The position numbers and the translations under genes are program-made. Under the pieces are notes generated by a model. It saw only the letters and a list, made by a program, of their open reading frames with translations. It did no database searches and was not told the DNA's origin. From Hymenolepis diminuta (Eukaryota; Platyhelminthes; Cestoda; Cyclophyllidea; Hymenolepididae), in contig CAADRB010000030.1 of assembly GCA_900708905.1 (NCBI GenBank), forward strand, positions 428,707 through 492,706: a stretch of 64,000 nucleotides of DNA, in the 5' to 3' direction. Positions 29,712 through 44,563 of the stretch are shown one piece after another (positions within the stretch are counted from its first letter, which is position 1; each line of letters starts with the position of its first letter).

Positions 29712-30438
29712 ATATGCATCGGACAAGCAAACCTCGTCTTAGACAAATCTGATTTATTGTTCAAGATATTATAACCGTTGGCACATTGGAGATCAGCTAC
29801 TGGATTCTTTTTGCAAGGTGTTGCATCGAAAGACATTTTCTTCTTAATTTTTTTCTAATCTATATTATTTTCAATTAGAGTAATAGTATATTAGAGTTCA
29901 GTCATAATGAATGCCAAAATCATGCAACCCAATACCATTCTAACAGCATCTTGGTCATTAGAAGAGCAATATATTTAAAGTGACTTACCAAGCATCTAAA
30001 GAAATAAACTGTTCGGTATGTTCTATAAGTAAGGGAGGTAAATTCATTCAGAAAACCGAATATGACAATCACGAAATGTGGAAAATTAAAAAATAGTGCA
30101 TGAAACAGAGAAATATTTTAACCCCATCCAATTTCTTTAATCCACATTGGACGACTGTGTTGTCTCCTCCGTTCAGATGTTTTCCTATTCTGGAAAAAAA
30201 TGAAAACTGTTTTACCTTACTGCTTTTAATAAATGAAAGTGTCTACGATAAATACCTTTGGAATCATAATCCATGACACTTATTGAAATCTGTAGAACAG
30301 CTTCCGTCAGTTGGTATATTTTATCACGTTTGCACTAAATACAGGTTTAAAAGAGAACCTAAGAACTTCGCTTAATGAAGTAGGAAAAGTAAAATTAGAA
30401 ATATAACAGTAAAAATTTCCAACCGTATTTAGAAAAAC

Positions 30439-30640
30439 ATTTTCCAACCCCCACCTTGGGTTTAGAGGGTGACATAATTTAGCCTCCACGGTGAGAAACT
30501 TAAATCCTGCCAAGCTCTTCATTAGCCCAATTTAACCAGTGCGGTTGGCAACTCCACTATGTGGGTGTGCACCATTGAGCATTAAGCCCATAACATTTGA
30601 TTTTGCAGAAGAGCACATTAGCTACTGCGCCACCAGCGGA
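30439..30640 (-). repeat. tRNA-like SINE remnant, copy 1
   Basis: On the minus strand TGGCGCAGTAGC resembles a tRNA box A. It is followed by TAATGTGCTCTTCTGCAAAAT, CTTAATGCTCAATGG, CAGGATTTAAGTTTCTCACC and, at the end, CCCAAGG then GTTGGAAAATG. The same blocks occur in the same order at 44564-44710 and partly at 40190-40292. Confidence 0.6.
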
Positions 30641-32783
30641 AAAGAGGTTTGAAGTTTTCCTTCTTCTGTATTCAATAGGTTTAGTTGGGTTTTCACAGAT
30701 TATTATTCACGCATGCACGGCAAAGTCGTCATAATGTAATATCCCAAAGTTCAGGCTTCAGAATCTGACTCCAGAGCGATAGTTCATGTTCGCAGTTGAT
30801 TAAATTGAGATTAATTATGTCATTCTGGCACGCCGCTATCTTCTGACGGCTAAGAGCAACTAGAAGACACTAGTTGCTATCCTATCACAATGTTTATAAG
30901 GCTTAAAAGTTTAGATAAGTTGATTTCTTTTGATTTATTTATTGGGATCCAGTAAGAGCTTAGTTAAAAGGTTCGTCAATTTTCCTCTTTTACCCGTCCA
31001 TTGGACACTTTGAAATTTTTGATTTTTTTCATCACAATACCACGTTCAAGTGAAAATAGAAATACGTATTTTTTTCCTATTCTATTAGATGTAACCGTAG
31101 AGCATCAGTTGTCTCGTTGATTGTCATTTTTCAAATGGAAGAATCTTCAGGTCCATTTTGAAATGGATGGTGTTGGAAACTACCACTGAGAACCACACAA
31201 CTGGATATTTATCGGCTATAATAATAAGAAGCAGATGTACCAAGAGGGATACAACTAACTCCTCAGTTCAATCAAATCTCTGATTATTACAAACCCTAAC
31301 GATTAGTCATATGGTAGCTTTCTTGATCCTTGAATGCAAACGTCCAGGTTAGATTTTCAGATCTATAATTGTAAGACGCTTAAGTGTTGAAAACGTACCA
31401 AACTGGATATTTCAGAATTCAGATGAATCTTCTTCCTCCCGCTACCCTATCATCTATATTACAATACAGCTTCGAGTGTTAAGTTTTTTTCGTAAATAAC
31501 CATTATAAATATTTTCTCTTTTTATCAAAGTGGGACGTTCAAGTGATTGCTCTCTAAAAATTCAAATATCTGTCAAATATTTTCACATTTAGTTAAAACA
31601 ATTAGAAGTTTGAATACGGTCGAAAAGGTTGTCTGCTTGAAGAGCTTAATTTAACACATTAATAAATACTGTTCCTACTACTCAGCCTAAATTTAACTGT
31701 TCTGAAGCCCCTAAGCTATTTTTTGCCAGTTTAATTTGATTAATATATGCCAAAAAACGTGTTCGTAATATTGTGTGATTTCCTAAATAATTCCGCCAAA
31801 AAAATTTGAATCGCGAATGTCCTTGCATTCGTCCAATTAGAATCCGATATTAGATATAAATGGTTCATATTTCATCTGTGACGGCGACATAATATATGTC
31901 TTCCACCCTTTTTTTTGAAAATAACATAAACATAAATTGCAGGTTTTATTCTGGAAAAAAATGGAGGAAAATTTTTTAAATTTGAACACATCGTTTGAGG
32001 TCGTTAATGTTTCGATTTGATACCACATAGTGGAATAGACGAATTTTGTTGAGAAATGCGCCCACTGGTAATCATATCAATTAAACCAACTTTGAATTTG
32101 AATACTCAAATCCGATAGTTTCGATACTAACATTGGCTGATTGGTACTCAATATGAGTAAAGTCAAGTGACCACAGTAATATATGAGTTATCATAGGAAC
32201 TCTAAGTGTACTCTTCTAAACTACAAGAAGGCACAAGCATATCGAGATAACATGACCAACACCTCCCAATTCAGTCAACAAGTCAATTAGCTCTGAATAT
32301 TTTGTTTGGTAACTCAGTCATAAATTCAGATGTCAGACCTTTGAAATGCTTAGAGCATGAGCATGCTTAGAGTGAGTAAGGTAATGGAATCAGAATTCAA
32401 GAGGACTTTGTTATCCTTATTAGTGGCTAGCAGTTAAGTGTATGAATTTCAGTAAACAAAGGATCTGATCTGATCTGATTGTGGAACCTCTGAAATTTTA
32501 GATATTTTTGAGTTTTCTATTTTACTTATTTTTCAATGCTAACAGTTATTGCACTTTTGGTTTAAACGAGGTATATCTATGTAAGCAGTTGATGCCTTGA
32601 AAAACCAAAACCAAATCAACCCACAATAGCATTAGAGGTTCCGTAAATTGCATTCGGGGATGATATTTTACAAAATTTACAGATTTCACATTAACTTGCT
32701 CTTTGTCATACACATAACTATTCATTTAATGTATTTGAACAAGGACATGTATATCCTTAAACAATGCTTTTTCCAAGTGGAGA

Positions 32784-32797
32784 GGGGGGGGGTGGGG
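32784..32797 (+). other. G-tract pair
   Basis: Nine G residues, one T, then four G residues; a short homopolymer prone to slippage. Confidence 0.65.
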
Positions 32798-33989
32798 TAG
32801 AATTTGGAGATTTAATGTTCCGATTGAGACTGATGCTCCTCTCCTCCTTGATTTGGAACTATTTGTAAACATTTAGTTGAAGTTTTGACGATGATAAGGT
32901 AAAAATAACTTTATTACAAAGTTTGTATTAGATAACATTTTCATAAACATTACGAATGGCAACTTTTAAACATGAGAACCTAAAAGCCAAGAACGGTATG
33001 ACAGTCCAATAATGAAGAGTGAGATGTCTCAGTGGAAACGGAAAATTAATAAACACCGTCAAATCCTAATTTCATTTCTGGAGACACCATGTTGTCCACT
33101 TTTTCGTAAACATTTGCTGGATTAAGTCCTAATGTTCCGAATTTCTCCATTCAACTCCTCGGTTCATAACCTCTATCTTCAGAATTAATTGGTTGAGTTG
33201 TTGGTAATGTCAAACCATTATTTGGTGTCTAATATTTACAAGTTAAACCATTTTCAATTTAGCTAGAGTTGACTTAAAATACTCTTATAATTTTTTTACT
33301 GACATATTTTCTAAAGAAAATATCGAAGATTTTTAAGAAAGTCTATTTAAACTCGTGTTACAACGTTGTAGGACTAGAAACACCTCTAGTCAACTAATTG
33401 AGTCATGGGGTTAAATTTATCAAAAAGTTTTTGATAAATAACTATCAGGAGTTATTTTCGTATAAATATCTTTATAATGACGAAAAAATTAGGAGCATCG
33501 GGGCCACTGCTTAGTATAACAAGATTCCTAAAAATACAAACCCATTTACAAGGCGTTTGCTCCCATGGGAAGTAAAAAAATGCACATCGACACTACACTT
33601 GGGAGAAATTACGACAATTATAGTAATCATGGGAAAATACCCATGAGGGTAGTTAGCATTCAAATTGCGATATGAATTGCGTTTAGGCACTCTCGAACTC
33701 AATTTGACTCTAACCTGATATTTACATTTCTTTTTGTTCATCCTTCTATACTTTACACACAATCATATGGCAATTTTCAAGAAATTTGCGTTTAAACTAG
33801 AACAGGAACAAGAAATTAGACCATTTTTGAAGCGCATAGTTTTGATTTCTGAGCCCAAATTATTTTTAAGTAGTATTAACTCAATGTAGTTGGTGAAATT
33901 AGAATGTATATATACAATCAACTCTAGTCTGCATCAGATCCATATTCATGCTTCATCAGCCTCGTCTACAAAAATTATCGCGGAGTGAT

Positions 33990-34220
33990 TTGCCGCACTT
34001 TCACATGGAAGTGCGTGCATGCACAGCCACCTTCGCACCTTCTCTAATCAGGCATGCGTGAGGTAAAATGGACGCATGAACGCGCTTGAACATTCACGCC
34101 TGCCATATATTGACTTGGAGTGAAAGCGCGCACTTTTATTGGGTGAAGTTATGTGCGTAGGTAGGGGTGTGTACGGCGATTAGTGCGGACACCTGTCACT
34201 GGGCTCCCGTCGACGTTTGT
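33990..34220 (+). other. CpG-rich patch sharing a motif with 44.2 kb
   Basis: GC content is clearly raised here. It contains GCGCGCACTTTTATTGG at 34126, found with one base changed on the minus strand at 44205-44221 (GCGCGCACGTTTATTGG). An ATATAT element precedes the motif in both places. It may be an element promoter or a CpG-preserving regulatory site. Confidence 0.4.
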
Positions 34221-37200
34221 GATACAGGTGGCAGCGGTAATAACTGTGATGAAAATTTGGCAAACAGCCCTATTAACCCAGGCTAAGAATAAAATAAAGC
34301 AGTTATTTTAGCTGAGAATTTACCAATTCTGCTAATTATTCATAGCAGAATTTATTTTAAAAAATAGCGCGCCGGTATAGACCGTTGCATAAAAGTGACA
34401 TTGAAGACCGGAATTAATGTGAGTCTGGCCTTTTTTGGGAAGAAAGTGGTCACTCATTTTGTCAGAAGAGTTCGGAACTGGCCGAGAAATCATTCTATTT
34501 TATTAAGCACAAGACTGAACCATCTTTCCTATATGCGACCAGTCTTGTCCAGCATTAGACGCATTCGCGTGGTCATTAATTGTTGGATAGAAAGTCTCAG
34601 TTACATCTTATCTCCTTCTAGAGCAGAACGCTGTTATCTAGTCCCTGTGAGTCTTAACCTGTGGTATAACACTATTTGGTTAATCATTACCAGGTAAATG
34701 AAGAACTGGTTAATTCATATCCATTGATGTGTAGGTGATAGAAATATTATGAAATGAATCTTTGGTAAATTTAATGGTTTCCTAACAAATAATCTCCTTA
34801 TTTCAACGTGATAAAAGTTACTGTTTCGTTACTTCCGTTAGATAATCTGAAGACAATTAACCTTCCAGATCGGGTGACACTGAATATATTGAGGTTCTAA
34901 TATCTAATAATAACAATTTAGTTTCTGTATCGAAGGTAATTAAGGTAGCAAAAGACTTTGAGGTGTTTAAAATGCCGTTAAAGATATGCATTTATTGCAG
35001 ATGGGAGTTTATACTCTTAAGTATTGGCAGAAATATGTCCTCTAAGGGAGTAAATAAAGGCGATTTTACAGAGAAAATGAAGAATGCAATCTGTTCGAAG
35101 TGTCCTCGAAATTCAATCCCTTCTTGTAACACAAGTTATATCGGCATGTTAGTAATTTGAAAACGGAATTAACAGGATATCCTGGCTAAACCGTTGTATT
35201 CAGATGCTAAATGTCTTGTCGCATAATAAACTCTCTTTGAGGCATGGCGACCTGAATATGATTGACTTCCCCGTAGTCAAGCTTACTTAATTTGTCTTTC
35301 TATTCCGTTGTAAGTGACACGTTGTTGTACAAATAAAAAATAACCACGATTAACTTCTGCATAAATACACTTCAAATAAAATGTAAAGAACCGTAATTCC
35401 TATCATCCAATCTAAATTCAAATTAATACCTGTTAGGGACAAAGGAAATTTGCAGCCAAACGACTTTTCTGGACGCCTGCTCCCTTCCTCCATAATAGCT
35501 AAAATGAAATTTCTGGCTAACAAGCCGGACAGGAATGTTTTCTTGAACAAATAACGCATCACACCTACATCAAAGAATACTTGCCGACAAACTAGATGAT
35601 GATCGGTGCAGTCACCCGATTATCCATCTTATGGCCAACTGCTGCTACTGTAATGTGATTAGTTATAGAGAGGAAAATTTATTGCGCCCAAACGAGGAGT
35701 GTATAGCTTTTTACACCATCTATCCGTCCTCCTCTAAATTATGTATACTATGCCTAGAATGATGAGGGATTTTTATTGCGAATTGTACATAACACGGCTA
35801 TGATCGATTGGAGTGGGATACTGTCAGTTATTTTTCTGTCGTGGAAACAATATTACTCTGCTAGAAATTTGAAATATGATCGAATTTAATCATTAATTTG
35901 TCACATAGTCCAGTCCAGGATCCATTTATTAAAGTCACTTCCAGCGTTGAGTAAAATTAAGGGATTCAATGATAACATCAGAAATGACTCGAGTACTAGA
36001 ATACTCTGATCAATCAAAGATAGAAAAATATCCTTATTTTAATAGCTGGGTATTGCAATATTAGTCACTGTATTATTCTTAAATATTGTTCCAAGAGTTT
36101 GTTGATCAAAGTAGTTGAACAGACTCTTCACAGGCGATGCCTGATCTCATCTTCAGTACCTCCCCATTATCATAAACTGTCAAACTGGAGGAACTAAGTT
36201 GAAAATTATGAAGTTATCTCCCAAGTAGATGTCAGAAAAGCAGACATCTTTTAGAAATATGATCTTATCATGAATAGATCATTGCTAATTTTCAATATTC
36301 TTCACACCTGGGATATATGATACTAGCCTCATTTTCGTTTTTGTTGACCAGTATATTACAACCAATGCAAATTAAGTTCAATTCAAATTTGAGTTAAAAT
36401 AATCATGGTATCACCCTACTATCTTGGTCACTAAAAAAATGCATTGATAAGTCATACCAATAAGTGTATGGATCTCTCAGAATCTACTCGGAAATCCAGG
36501 CATCCAAAATAAGAAATCTGAATCTTGGAACATGAAACAGTGAAATACTCATCAAACAAATAACACACAACTTTGATCTAATCATCAAATAAATTAAGAT
36601 TTTTCGATGCTCCGATTATACTCACAAAAAATACTCAATCTTCTCATCTTTATCTCCTATTCCTCTACCTTCATTATAAACAATATTTTGCCATGGTTTA
36701 GTTCAAAATAATAATTTAATGGCAGCTATGCCTATCGTGTTGACTCAGCAAGATTGAACCGGATTTAGTTAATGAATTATCTTAGTAATGCGGAACTTTA
36801 TAATACACACGCTACTCTCAAGTAAATAACAATCTAAAAATAATTCAACGTTCACCCAAAGGAAATAAAGGGCTGCATAACGTCCTCTTACTCGGGGATG
36901 CAAGTGTAAATTATAGATTTATTTCAATAAGTATTCATATAACCGAATGAATAAACAATTCAGAGGACGTGCATTTTAAAGGCTAAGGCAGATTCATTCA
37001 GTAGACATCGCCAAAAACGTTATCAGTAGACTTTTTTAATTGAGGGGTGATTTAGTTGATTAAACACATCCAAACAGAATAGAATGTCACAATTTTATCA
37101 GTCTGTCATCCGCTTTTAGTATTGGGTGCCCATAAGACGCGATTTTGACATCCATCATCTCCTACATTAGATACTTGAGGTGGTCTAATTAATGAAACTT

Positions 37201-37556
37201 ACATTCTTGATGTAACAATATTCATTGCGGACTAAGAATTCAAATTCAAATTAATGATCTCACGCAACCAAGACGAACTGGCAAATTGTATACTAAAATT
37301 TTGCATTGAATTGAATCGATTTAATTGTCTTACTATTAATATAAAATAACCGTCTTGAAGCTTAAACCAGACAAAAAAACTGCAAGCCAGCCACATAATG
37401 ACCTTTAAAGCTCACACATAGGTTCACCAAATCGAAAAAGGAAGGAAGTGATGCGACTTTCCTAGTTTTTCAAATCGAAAATATAATTTCGATTGACCAA
37501 AAATTTATATCAGAAATAACTCTTTAATTCAGAAAAAATATGGTAATTGCCGATGA

Positions 37557-37572
37557 AATATATATATATATA
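37557..37572. repeat. TA dinucleotide microsatellite
   Basis: About eight TA units, 70 nt upstream of LTR-like copy 3. Confidence 0.8.
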
Positions 37573-37639
37573 ATATAAAGGAAATTCTCATACTTGAAGA
37601 ATGACTCTGCACTTCCCAAAATTACTCTTCATGCGCATT

Positions 37640-37835
37640 CTCTATAAAATACACACGCAAACACGCTTGTCATTTGCCGGCTCCTACGTTTCTCTCTCAC
37701 CCTCTGTTCATCAGCTCTCCCATACTTGCTCGATTCCTCATCGTGGTTTGTTCAGTACGCGTGTACTCTTTGCGTTTTATAATTCGGTAGCTCCCAAATT
37801 GATGACCTCGGCTCTTGTTAGCCCTTACAATCTGC
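37640..37835 (+). repeat. LTR-like repeat with TATA box, copy 3
   Basis: TATAAAAT at 37643 precedes CACGCTTGTCATTTGCCGGC, the near-identical partner of the 20.6-kb copy. A pyrimidine-rich stretch and TTGTTAGCCCTTAC (near 37815) follow, the last matching TTGTTAGCTCTTAC at 60.77 kb. The open frame spanning it shows no protein similarity to those in the other copies. Confidence 0.6.
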
Positions 37836-39872
37836 TACATACTATTTAACAGCTACCAACCAATGCATCTAATATTATTAAATCATAGCTCTATAATTGG
37901 CTTAACCCACTACGCTCGTAAGAAATGGTCAAATTATAAAACTGCTTTTCTGCGATGTTTTCCTTTCGCTTATTATCTTCTAAGTTGCAACCTACGTGGA
38001 GAATTTTTAAATTACGTTTAATGTTTGTTGAATTACAATATTCAGCTCGAACCTAACCTACCTAATAACTCTTCTCACCAAGAAAGAAAGTGGACACAGC
38101 TTTGGGTAAAAAAATTGTTCTTGTTATTGTTGCATCGATTCACATCTAGTTTGATATATGAGATACACCAGAAGACCACTTTAATTTCCGAAGATTGATG
38201 GATCAAGGAGTTTGAGCGAAGAGAGACAAGTGATTACATCATTTTCAGACCATCTAGCTCCTGCCGATGTATCACCCACATTTTCCTGACAACTAAAAAT
38301 AAACAAATAAAAGATCGTTGAATTCCGTCAAACGTTTGGGTAGAAGTCTAGAGCCACCATCGTTCAGACGTTTTTTACCTTTCAATAAGATCTTTACTTC
38401 ATAAAAGTATATTAAGCCAAGCAATAGAGGCAAATCAAATGCAATTTGAAAATGGAAGTAAAATAGTGAAGCCAAACTACAGCAATACTTAAAGGAGTAA
38501 GGATAACGATAAACATGTGACAATATAAGAAAATTTAGCCGGACATTCGAAGGACTTCACAATTTTTGTAATCGCTTCCTCATCATAGAAAAAGAATATA
38601 CCAGATAATGAAATTGCAGGACTTTTCAACAATTTCCATCGCCAACATAAAATAGTTTGAATGTAGTAATCCAATCTAGTATTCGAAGTCTCAATAGTTG
38701 TCTCAGACTTCAACTTATAATTTCAAGTCTCTCCAAATTAGACTTTTCTGATGATAAATGCAGAGATCCCATGCCAACAATTTTATTTCAGGAATAGTAT
38801 CCGAGGCGTATTTGTGAAGCGATTCAAAACATTTAAATGTGAATATTTTGCATTATTTAATTACCACCTATCTCCAGTTACAGCTTTCAATGATAACGAG
38901 GGTGACAAGGAATAAAAGCAGATTGTCTCGATGATGATGATTAAACACAAATTGGAAAAGGGGAATAGATGACAGTGAATGATTGAGAACACTCGAGCCA
39001 ATCCAAGAGGAGATACTTTCAATCTATTTGGTAACGACTATCTGCTCCTGTCATTACTACAGATGAGTCCGGCCATCCAGTTACTTATCGATTTTCTCAA
39101 CAATCTAACACTAACTTGATCACAGTTTAGGTTTACTGGTTAAAAGATTGTCGTCTTCTTTCTGACCTCTCTTAATAAAAATTTCAACTACTGCCTTGTC
39201 CTGTATCCCAACTTCCCATCTCAATTTAGAAGGGCAGCAGAACTCGATTAATTTTCTCTATCCGACATCGATATCTCTATAAACTATAACCTCACCTACT
39301 ACAACGCTCCGGTTATATTAAACTCCCTCACAGTGAGGTTTAAGTCACGAGCAGCCACACACATTAGCATCCCATTTCTAACGAATCACATTCCTCGGCC
39401 TTCCAGCGCACGTGAACCCTGAAAATGCAACACAAACTGACAGCTTGCCTCCCAGCTAGTATTACAGTCACACCGCCACCAGGCCACACACAGTCTAATA
39501 AAGGAGAAACGAGGCAGTAAGCTAATCTAATGTGTTTTGCAATGTTTATACACTAGCTGACTGATTCGCGTGACAAGCGAACGGGAGAACTGAGCCTGGA
39601 CAACACTGTGAGTGATGCTAGCAGTAGCCAAGTGAAAAAAGGTGAGACATTAGGCTTTTCTCTCATTCTGACGCCAGTATGTGGTGATAATGAAAACGAG
39701 TTGTCACAAGAGTGTGAAAAGGAGGGAGAATATAATAATATTATCCTGGGACTTGGTGACTGGGATATGAAATTTTGATAATAGAAGCACCAAAAGGTGG
39801 ACATTGGGATTATTAGATGAAGGAAAACTGGAATAAGGCCCTATACTCGTTTCAAGTCACAATATTCAGACC

Positions 39873-39886
39873 CTAACCCTAACCAA
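39873..39886 (-). repeat. Short interstitial telomere-type motif
   Basis: CCCTAACCCTAACC is two units plus two bases of the TTAGGG telomere repeat on the minus strand. It is too short to be a relic telomere with any confidence. Confidence 0.4.
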
Positions 39887-40189
39887 CGAGGTTAAAAGAT
39901 CAATCAAAAAGAACGGAGAGAATACAATTAGGTATATTTGAACCAAATACAATGTTGAGTGAATGAGAATACACTGATCACTCAATGAGAATAGCGAGCT
40001 CAAACTCCAATCCGCATAAATGCGGTTAGAGAGATAGGACCAGTCCCAAGTAACTTCGATCAAAGACATCAAAGCTCATTGAAAACCCGAGTTAGAAGAG
40101 GGATTGGAGGTCCAGATTAATTCACATTTCAACGCAATATTTCCCGAGTCCTTTAGGAAAGCTTTTTCAAACAGTTACTTTCTGTATAA

Positions 40190-40292
40190 GAGTAACGTCA
40201 CGAAGTCTTCCTAGTGAGAAACTTTGATTCTGTCATCCTGGTTTTGCATCGAATCCATGAGCTCTGACATGGCACATTAACCTCTGTACCAT
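40190..40292 (-). repeat. tRNA-like SINE remnant, copy 2
   Basis: On the minus strand TGGTACAGAGGTTAATGTGC (box A-like) is followed by TGGATTCGATGC (box B-like) and CAGAATCAAAGTTTCTCAC. The last block matches CAGGATTTAAGTTTCTCACC of the 30.6-kb copy. It is shorter than the other two copies between box A and the shared block. Confidence 0.5.
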
Positions 40293-43200
40293 GTTATGAT
40301 ATCTATTGATTTCTAATCGAACACACAATTCTGACCAAACAAGGGGGGAATAGTAAGAAAATATAAAATTCTTTAACTTACTTAAAATTTAATTGGTTGC
40401 ATTTTTGAGAAGGCTGCGTGCGTATTGTCCTTTTGTCAATTTACTTCCATTTACGAAGAAGAATGGAGTTTTAGATCTCAAGTATTTAAAGCATCAGCAT
40501 TAGAATATTATTTTTTATCTTTAAGTAACTCAATCCTTCAACCTTTGTGACCACAGTTTTAGATATCCAGTCTTTATCTGCGTTGATATTGCGTTATCAC
40601 CTCTAAATTTTACCCTTTTTCTTCATAGTTCCATGGATGTTCTTTTCTGTTCGCGCTTTGACTTTGGTTAAAATGTCCACTATTACCAATCGACTACCTG
40701 AATGTCATTCATTTTACCACCATCTTTATTTAATAAATGTAAAGATTTCAATTAGGCTTGAGCTATAGGTCTCCTTCACCTCCCTGGGTGAATCTTTATA
40801 AGTGACGACTGAGCGTTACAGAATGAAGAGTAAAAAGATCTTGTTCGAACTCAGATCTCACCAATGACTGATCAAACAAATAAATCAGCTATCAAGTATA
40901 GAAATTATGCAAAAAACAGCAATTAAAAAACAGTAGTGAAACGGAACGAAGTCCGTGGGCATGTGTAATGATCGAATGTCACACAACATTGATGACAGTC
41001 ATATATTTATGGAAAAACACGGTAATCTAATGAAATAAACATACAAACACACAAAGCCAAGTGCTATTTCTAATAAGAATGAAATTAAAAAAACGCAATT
41101 CAGCAAGAATTTTCCTCTATTTCTCCGATTTCACATACTCAAACTTCGAACGCATTAAGACCAATTAGTGATAACACAATTAATGAGTATTACCGCATGC
41201 TTGAGCCTAGAAGTGAAAGAATATCGATCATCTGATTATCACCGCTGGTAGACGATTCAATTTAGCAATTGATGAAATCTTTTGTTGATTGACGTCAAAC
41301 GACCAACTAACGAATTAAGTCTCCTGCACCAACATTTACCTGCACCAGGAAAATTGCAAATCAGAATGCACAGTAGTAAAATGTCATTTCTGTAAAGTCA
41401 AAGATCATCGGTTCACATTCAGCGGTGGGGACGACTAACAACACTAGTTAATCCTGATCAGCAAGAGAGATGACAGACTATGAGATTACCTTAAGAGCGG
41501 CTTCAGGATACTAGCCCTCTACCTAGGTCATGCCTCATATGAAGAAAACAAACAAAACTATAAATTACTAGCCACATTGCTACGAAAACAACAGGAAGAG
41601 CTCAATATATAATAAAATCCTCTAATTATTTCAAAATACTAATGTGTTCATATGACATAAATTCCAAAGAAATGAAGATTTGACCTAGTTCAAAAACTTA
41701 TGGCACAGATAAGAAAAGTTTGTATGTCTAGCCAATATCTACTCCAACACCAGATTAGAAATATAACATGAGAAAAAGTTTTAACTTTGAGTACAGATTT
41801 ATCTAATTAGATTACAAACAAAGAATATTAATATTAACGTAGCAAAATTCACAAGGCGCCGATTATCGACATTCTTAGTTAAAGGAAAATTTACTTATTT
41901 TGTGCCCTCCGAAATCTTGCCTGATAATTTCTCGGAAAACATGCATTGACATTTCCACAACGGATAGATAACTAATCACGCATCTATAAGTGCGTATGTA
42001 ATTTAATAAATGTGACCACCCACACCAATTAATGTGCCTACATCCGATAAAGGAACAGCAATGTACTTACAACCCACGTCGATGGTATCCCCAATAGACA
42101 TCATAACGAGATGCCGTTCGCGAGAAGAAAAAAAGGTAAATACCAGCGATCCACTTTTGAAGGTATAAAGAGAAAATAGATGTCAAAGATCCCTCTATTA
42201 AAAGTGGGATTATCCTATAAATCGCTATCAAAAATAATGCGAATCAACCTGAATAACATTCAGTGAATGCAACGGAGATGTAGTAAATACACAAAGACCA
42301 AGATCACCAGACAGTTTTTGAAATGAGCAATGCGATCGATGGAGAGTGTGGATTTATCATGAAAGAATATAACCAGTCGAACAAATTCCAAAACGTGAAA
42401 TCGCATTTTGAGATACCTTATAGTTACTGCAATTAATTGCCTACCTGGAAATTCAATCCTTTTGAAATGCATGAGGCGTTTCGCTCTTCTTGCCGCCTTC
42501 AGTCTAGTTGGAGGTACCACTTATGGTGAAAAAACAGTGAAATTACCCCTATCAAAATCTTTTCACTTTTGCAGAATAGCCAGAATCTAGTTACTTCTCT
42601 CTAAAGGACGTCCAAAATAAGGGCAAAATGAATACAAATAATGAAATGTATCTCACAACCAAAATTACAGACTCAGAAAGTCATACTCCTTGCAGTTTAC
42701 GTATACTTGGTAGTAGCTTTAACGATTAAGATTGAAGTTTTTACCTTAAAATCTTGATTGCTTAATCTGTATTATACCTCTGGGTTAACAAAAGGGAATA
42801 AATAAAAGGATAAATGTATAAGATGTAAGAATACTACTGGCCCAATGATTTCAAAAGTCATCAAAGATAAAAATGGACCACACAGTGATAATTAAACGAA
42901 ACGGAAATTGCTTATTGCAAACTACACCAGAGCCCGGGTGAGAAGAAAATCCCCCACTCACTACCAAAATCAAGGTCCTGGTCCTATTCCATTTTGTGTT
43001 GCCTGGAAGACTATGGTCTGTGGCTTATTAAATTATTACAAATGACTATAAAACTTTACTGATACTAACGATGGATCAATATAAGATGTAACCAAATCGT
43101 ATTATGATTTTCATGATAGGTTTGTTACTAGGTTAAATCAACACGAAATGAGGATTCACAAAACGATTGTACATACAAACCTGGTAAGTAAATAAGAAAG

Positions 43201-44563
43201 AGAAGAAGGGACTGATCGCAAACAAAAGTAAGGAGAAAACAAAACCAAATATTGGGAGGTAATACTACTTGATAGACGGATTAACGCGAGATGATAAGAT
43301 GGAATAAAAACAGTAAAAATCATCGAAATAAAAACATGCAAACGCGCAAATGTGTACTGCAAACAAAATCCGAAAAAATCAAATTAAGTAAACATCAAGA
43401 TGGATTCTATTAGATGCCTAGGAAGGTGGGACACACTACCGCATAGTCATAATTTGTGCAGTTTCAGGTGTATGTTTTGAACCACCTTGTTAAATGAGAG
43501 ACTATGAAAATTTAAATAACTGTAGGCCTTCGTTCTTGGAAAACCAGTATCCACCACACGCCCAAATATCTCATGCATAGAAGTTTTCTGGAACACTGAT
43601 CTCCAAAATCTCTTCATCGATCTCTATTCATTTTAATAATGTACCATTGAAAAATCCACATCTTTCTGTGTGTATATGGACCACTTTCTTCAAATGGAAA
43701 GAAAAATTGAGCTACGAGTTGGATGTACAACGTTGATTTAAAAAAATAATTTTGGAGCGGAGTCACAGATAATTCAAAATAGTCTATTAAACGCACATAT
43801 TGACTCATATGTCTACGCTGTCTGCCCTCACAATTTCCAATCCTAATATTCTACCATTTTTCTCAAATACAATCGTGACCCTACTCAACTCCAAGAATGG
43901 CCGTCGTTCCTTGTTAGCCATTGGGAAGATTAACCGTTTTGTAAGATATATCTAAGTATAACTTAATCGGGCTCCAAAATGAGTTTTACAGACGAGATTT
44001 AGAGCTACTTCAAGTGACACGAGAAAATTCGGACATAATTTATTCAACAAAAAAGGAGAGAAAAAACAAGCAAATCCATCATCTATGCCGCTGGTAAAAT
44101 CGGGGTAGGAGAGCGAGAGAGCAAAACACTACAAGAGAGGATAAACCAAAAACATCACACAAGTATGTGTGTCCAATTCAAGCGCGGGCAGAGGAACCAA
44201 GGCGCCAATAAACGTGCGCGCATATATAATGCCAGCCTAGGACAATTACACACCCATATGTAAACACATGGAGTGGAGCAGTGAGTGAAGGAAGCAGGAT
44301 ATCAAGTGAAGGAATTGGAAAAATAAACGAACGCATGCACAAGTTGAAGCTGTATACTCCATCTTCATCACCGCGTAATATATCTCCTAAAACCATGAAT
44401 AATTACCAAGCCCATGAAGAAAGTAAAGAGTCGTAAATTGAAAATATCACACCTAGGGAAGATGATACTCATGAAATGGGAAGAATGTTTATTTAGAAAT
44501 AATAATTGCCGATAAGTAGGTCCAATTTAAAAAACAAATTGTCAGGTTGACTGCCACCTGACT

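Larger units (their letters stand above)
20701..30438. other. No gene recognised
   Basis: AT-rich sequence with a G-tract cluster and one TA microsatellite. Two coding-looking short frames (25997-26100 plus; 29468-29665 minus) are discussed elsewhere and are not called as genes. Confidence 0.5.
30641..37639. other. No gene recognised
   Basis: A CpG-rich patch at 34.0-34.2 kb and a short ATCTG triplication near 32462 are the landmarks. The 100-codon frame at 34395 starts from a non-ATG codon and has no recognisable domain. Confidence 0.5.

Noticed and set aside
34395..34697. 100-codon open frame on the plus strand
   Set aside because: No domain, no signal peptide and no splice context; it starts from a non-ATG codon.
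39873..39886. Relic telomere
   Set aside because: Only about two repeat units are present, which occurs by chance in tens of kilobases of biased sequence.
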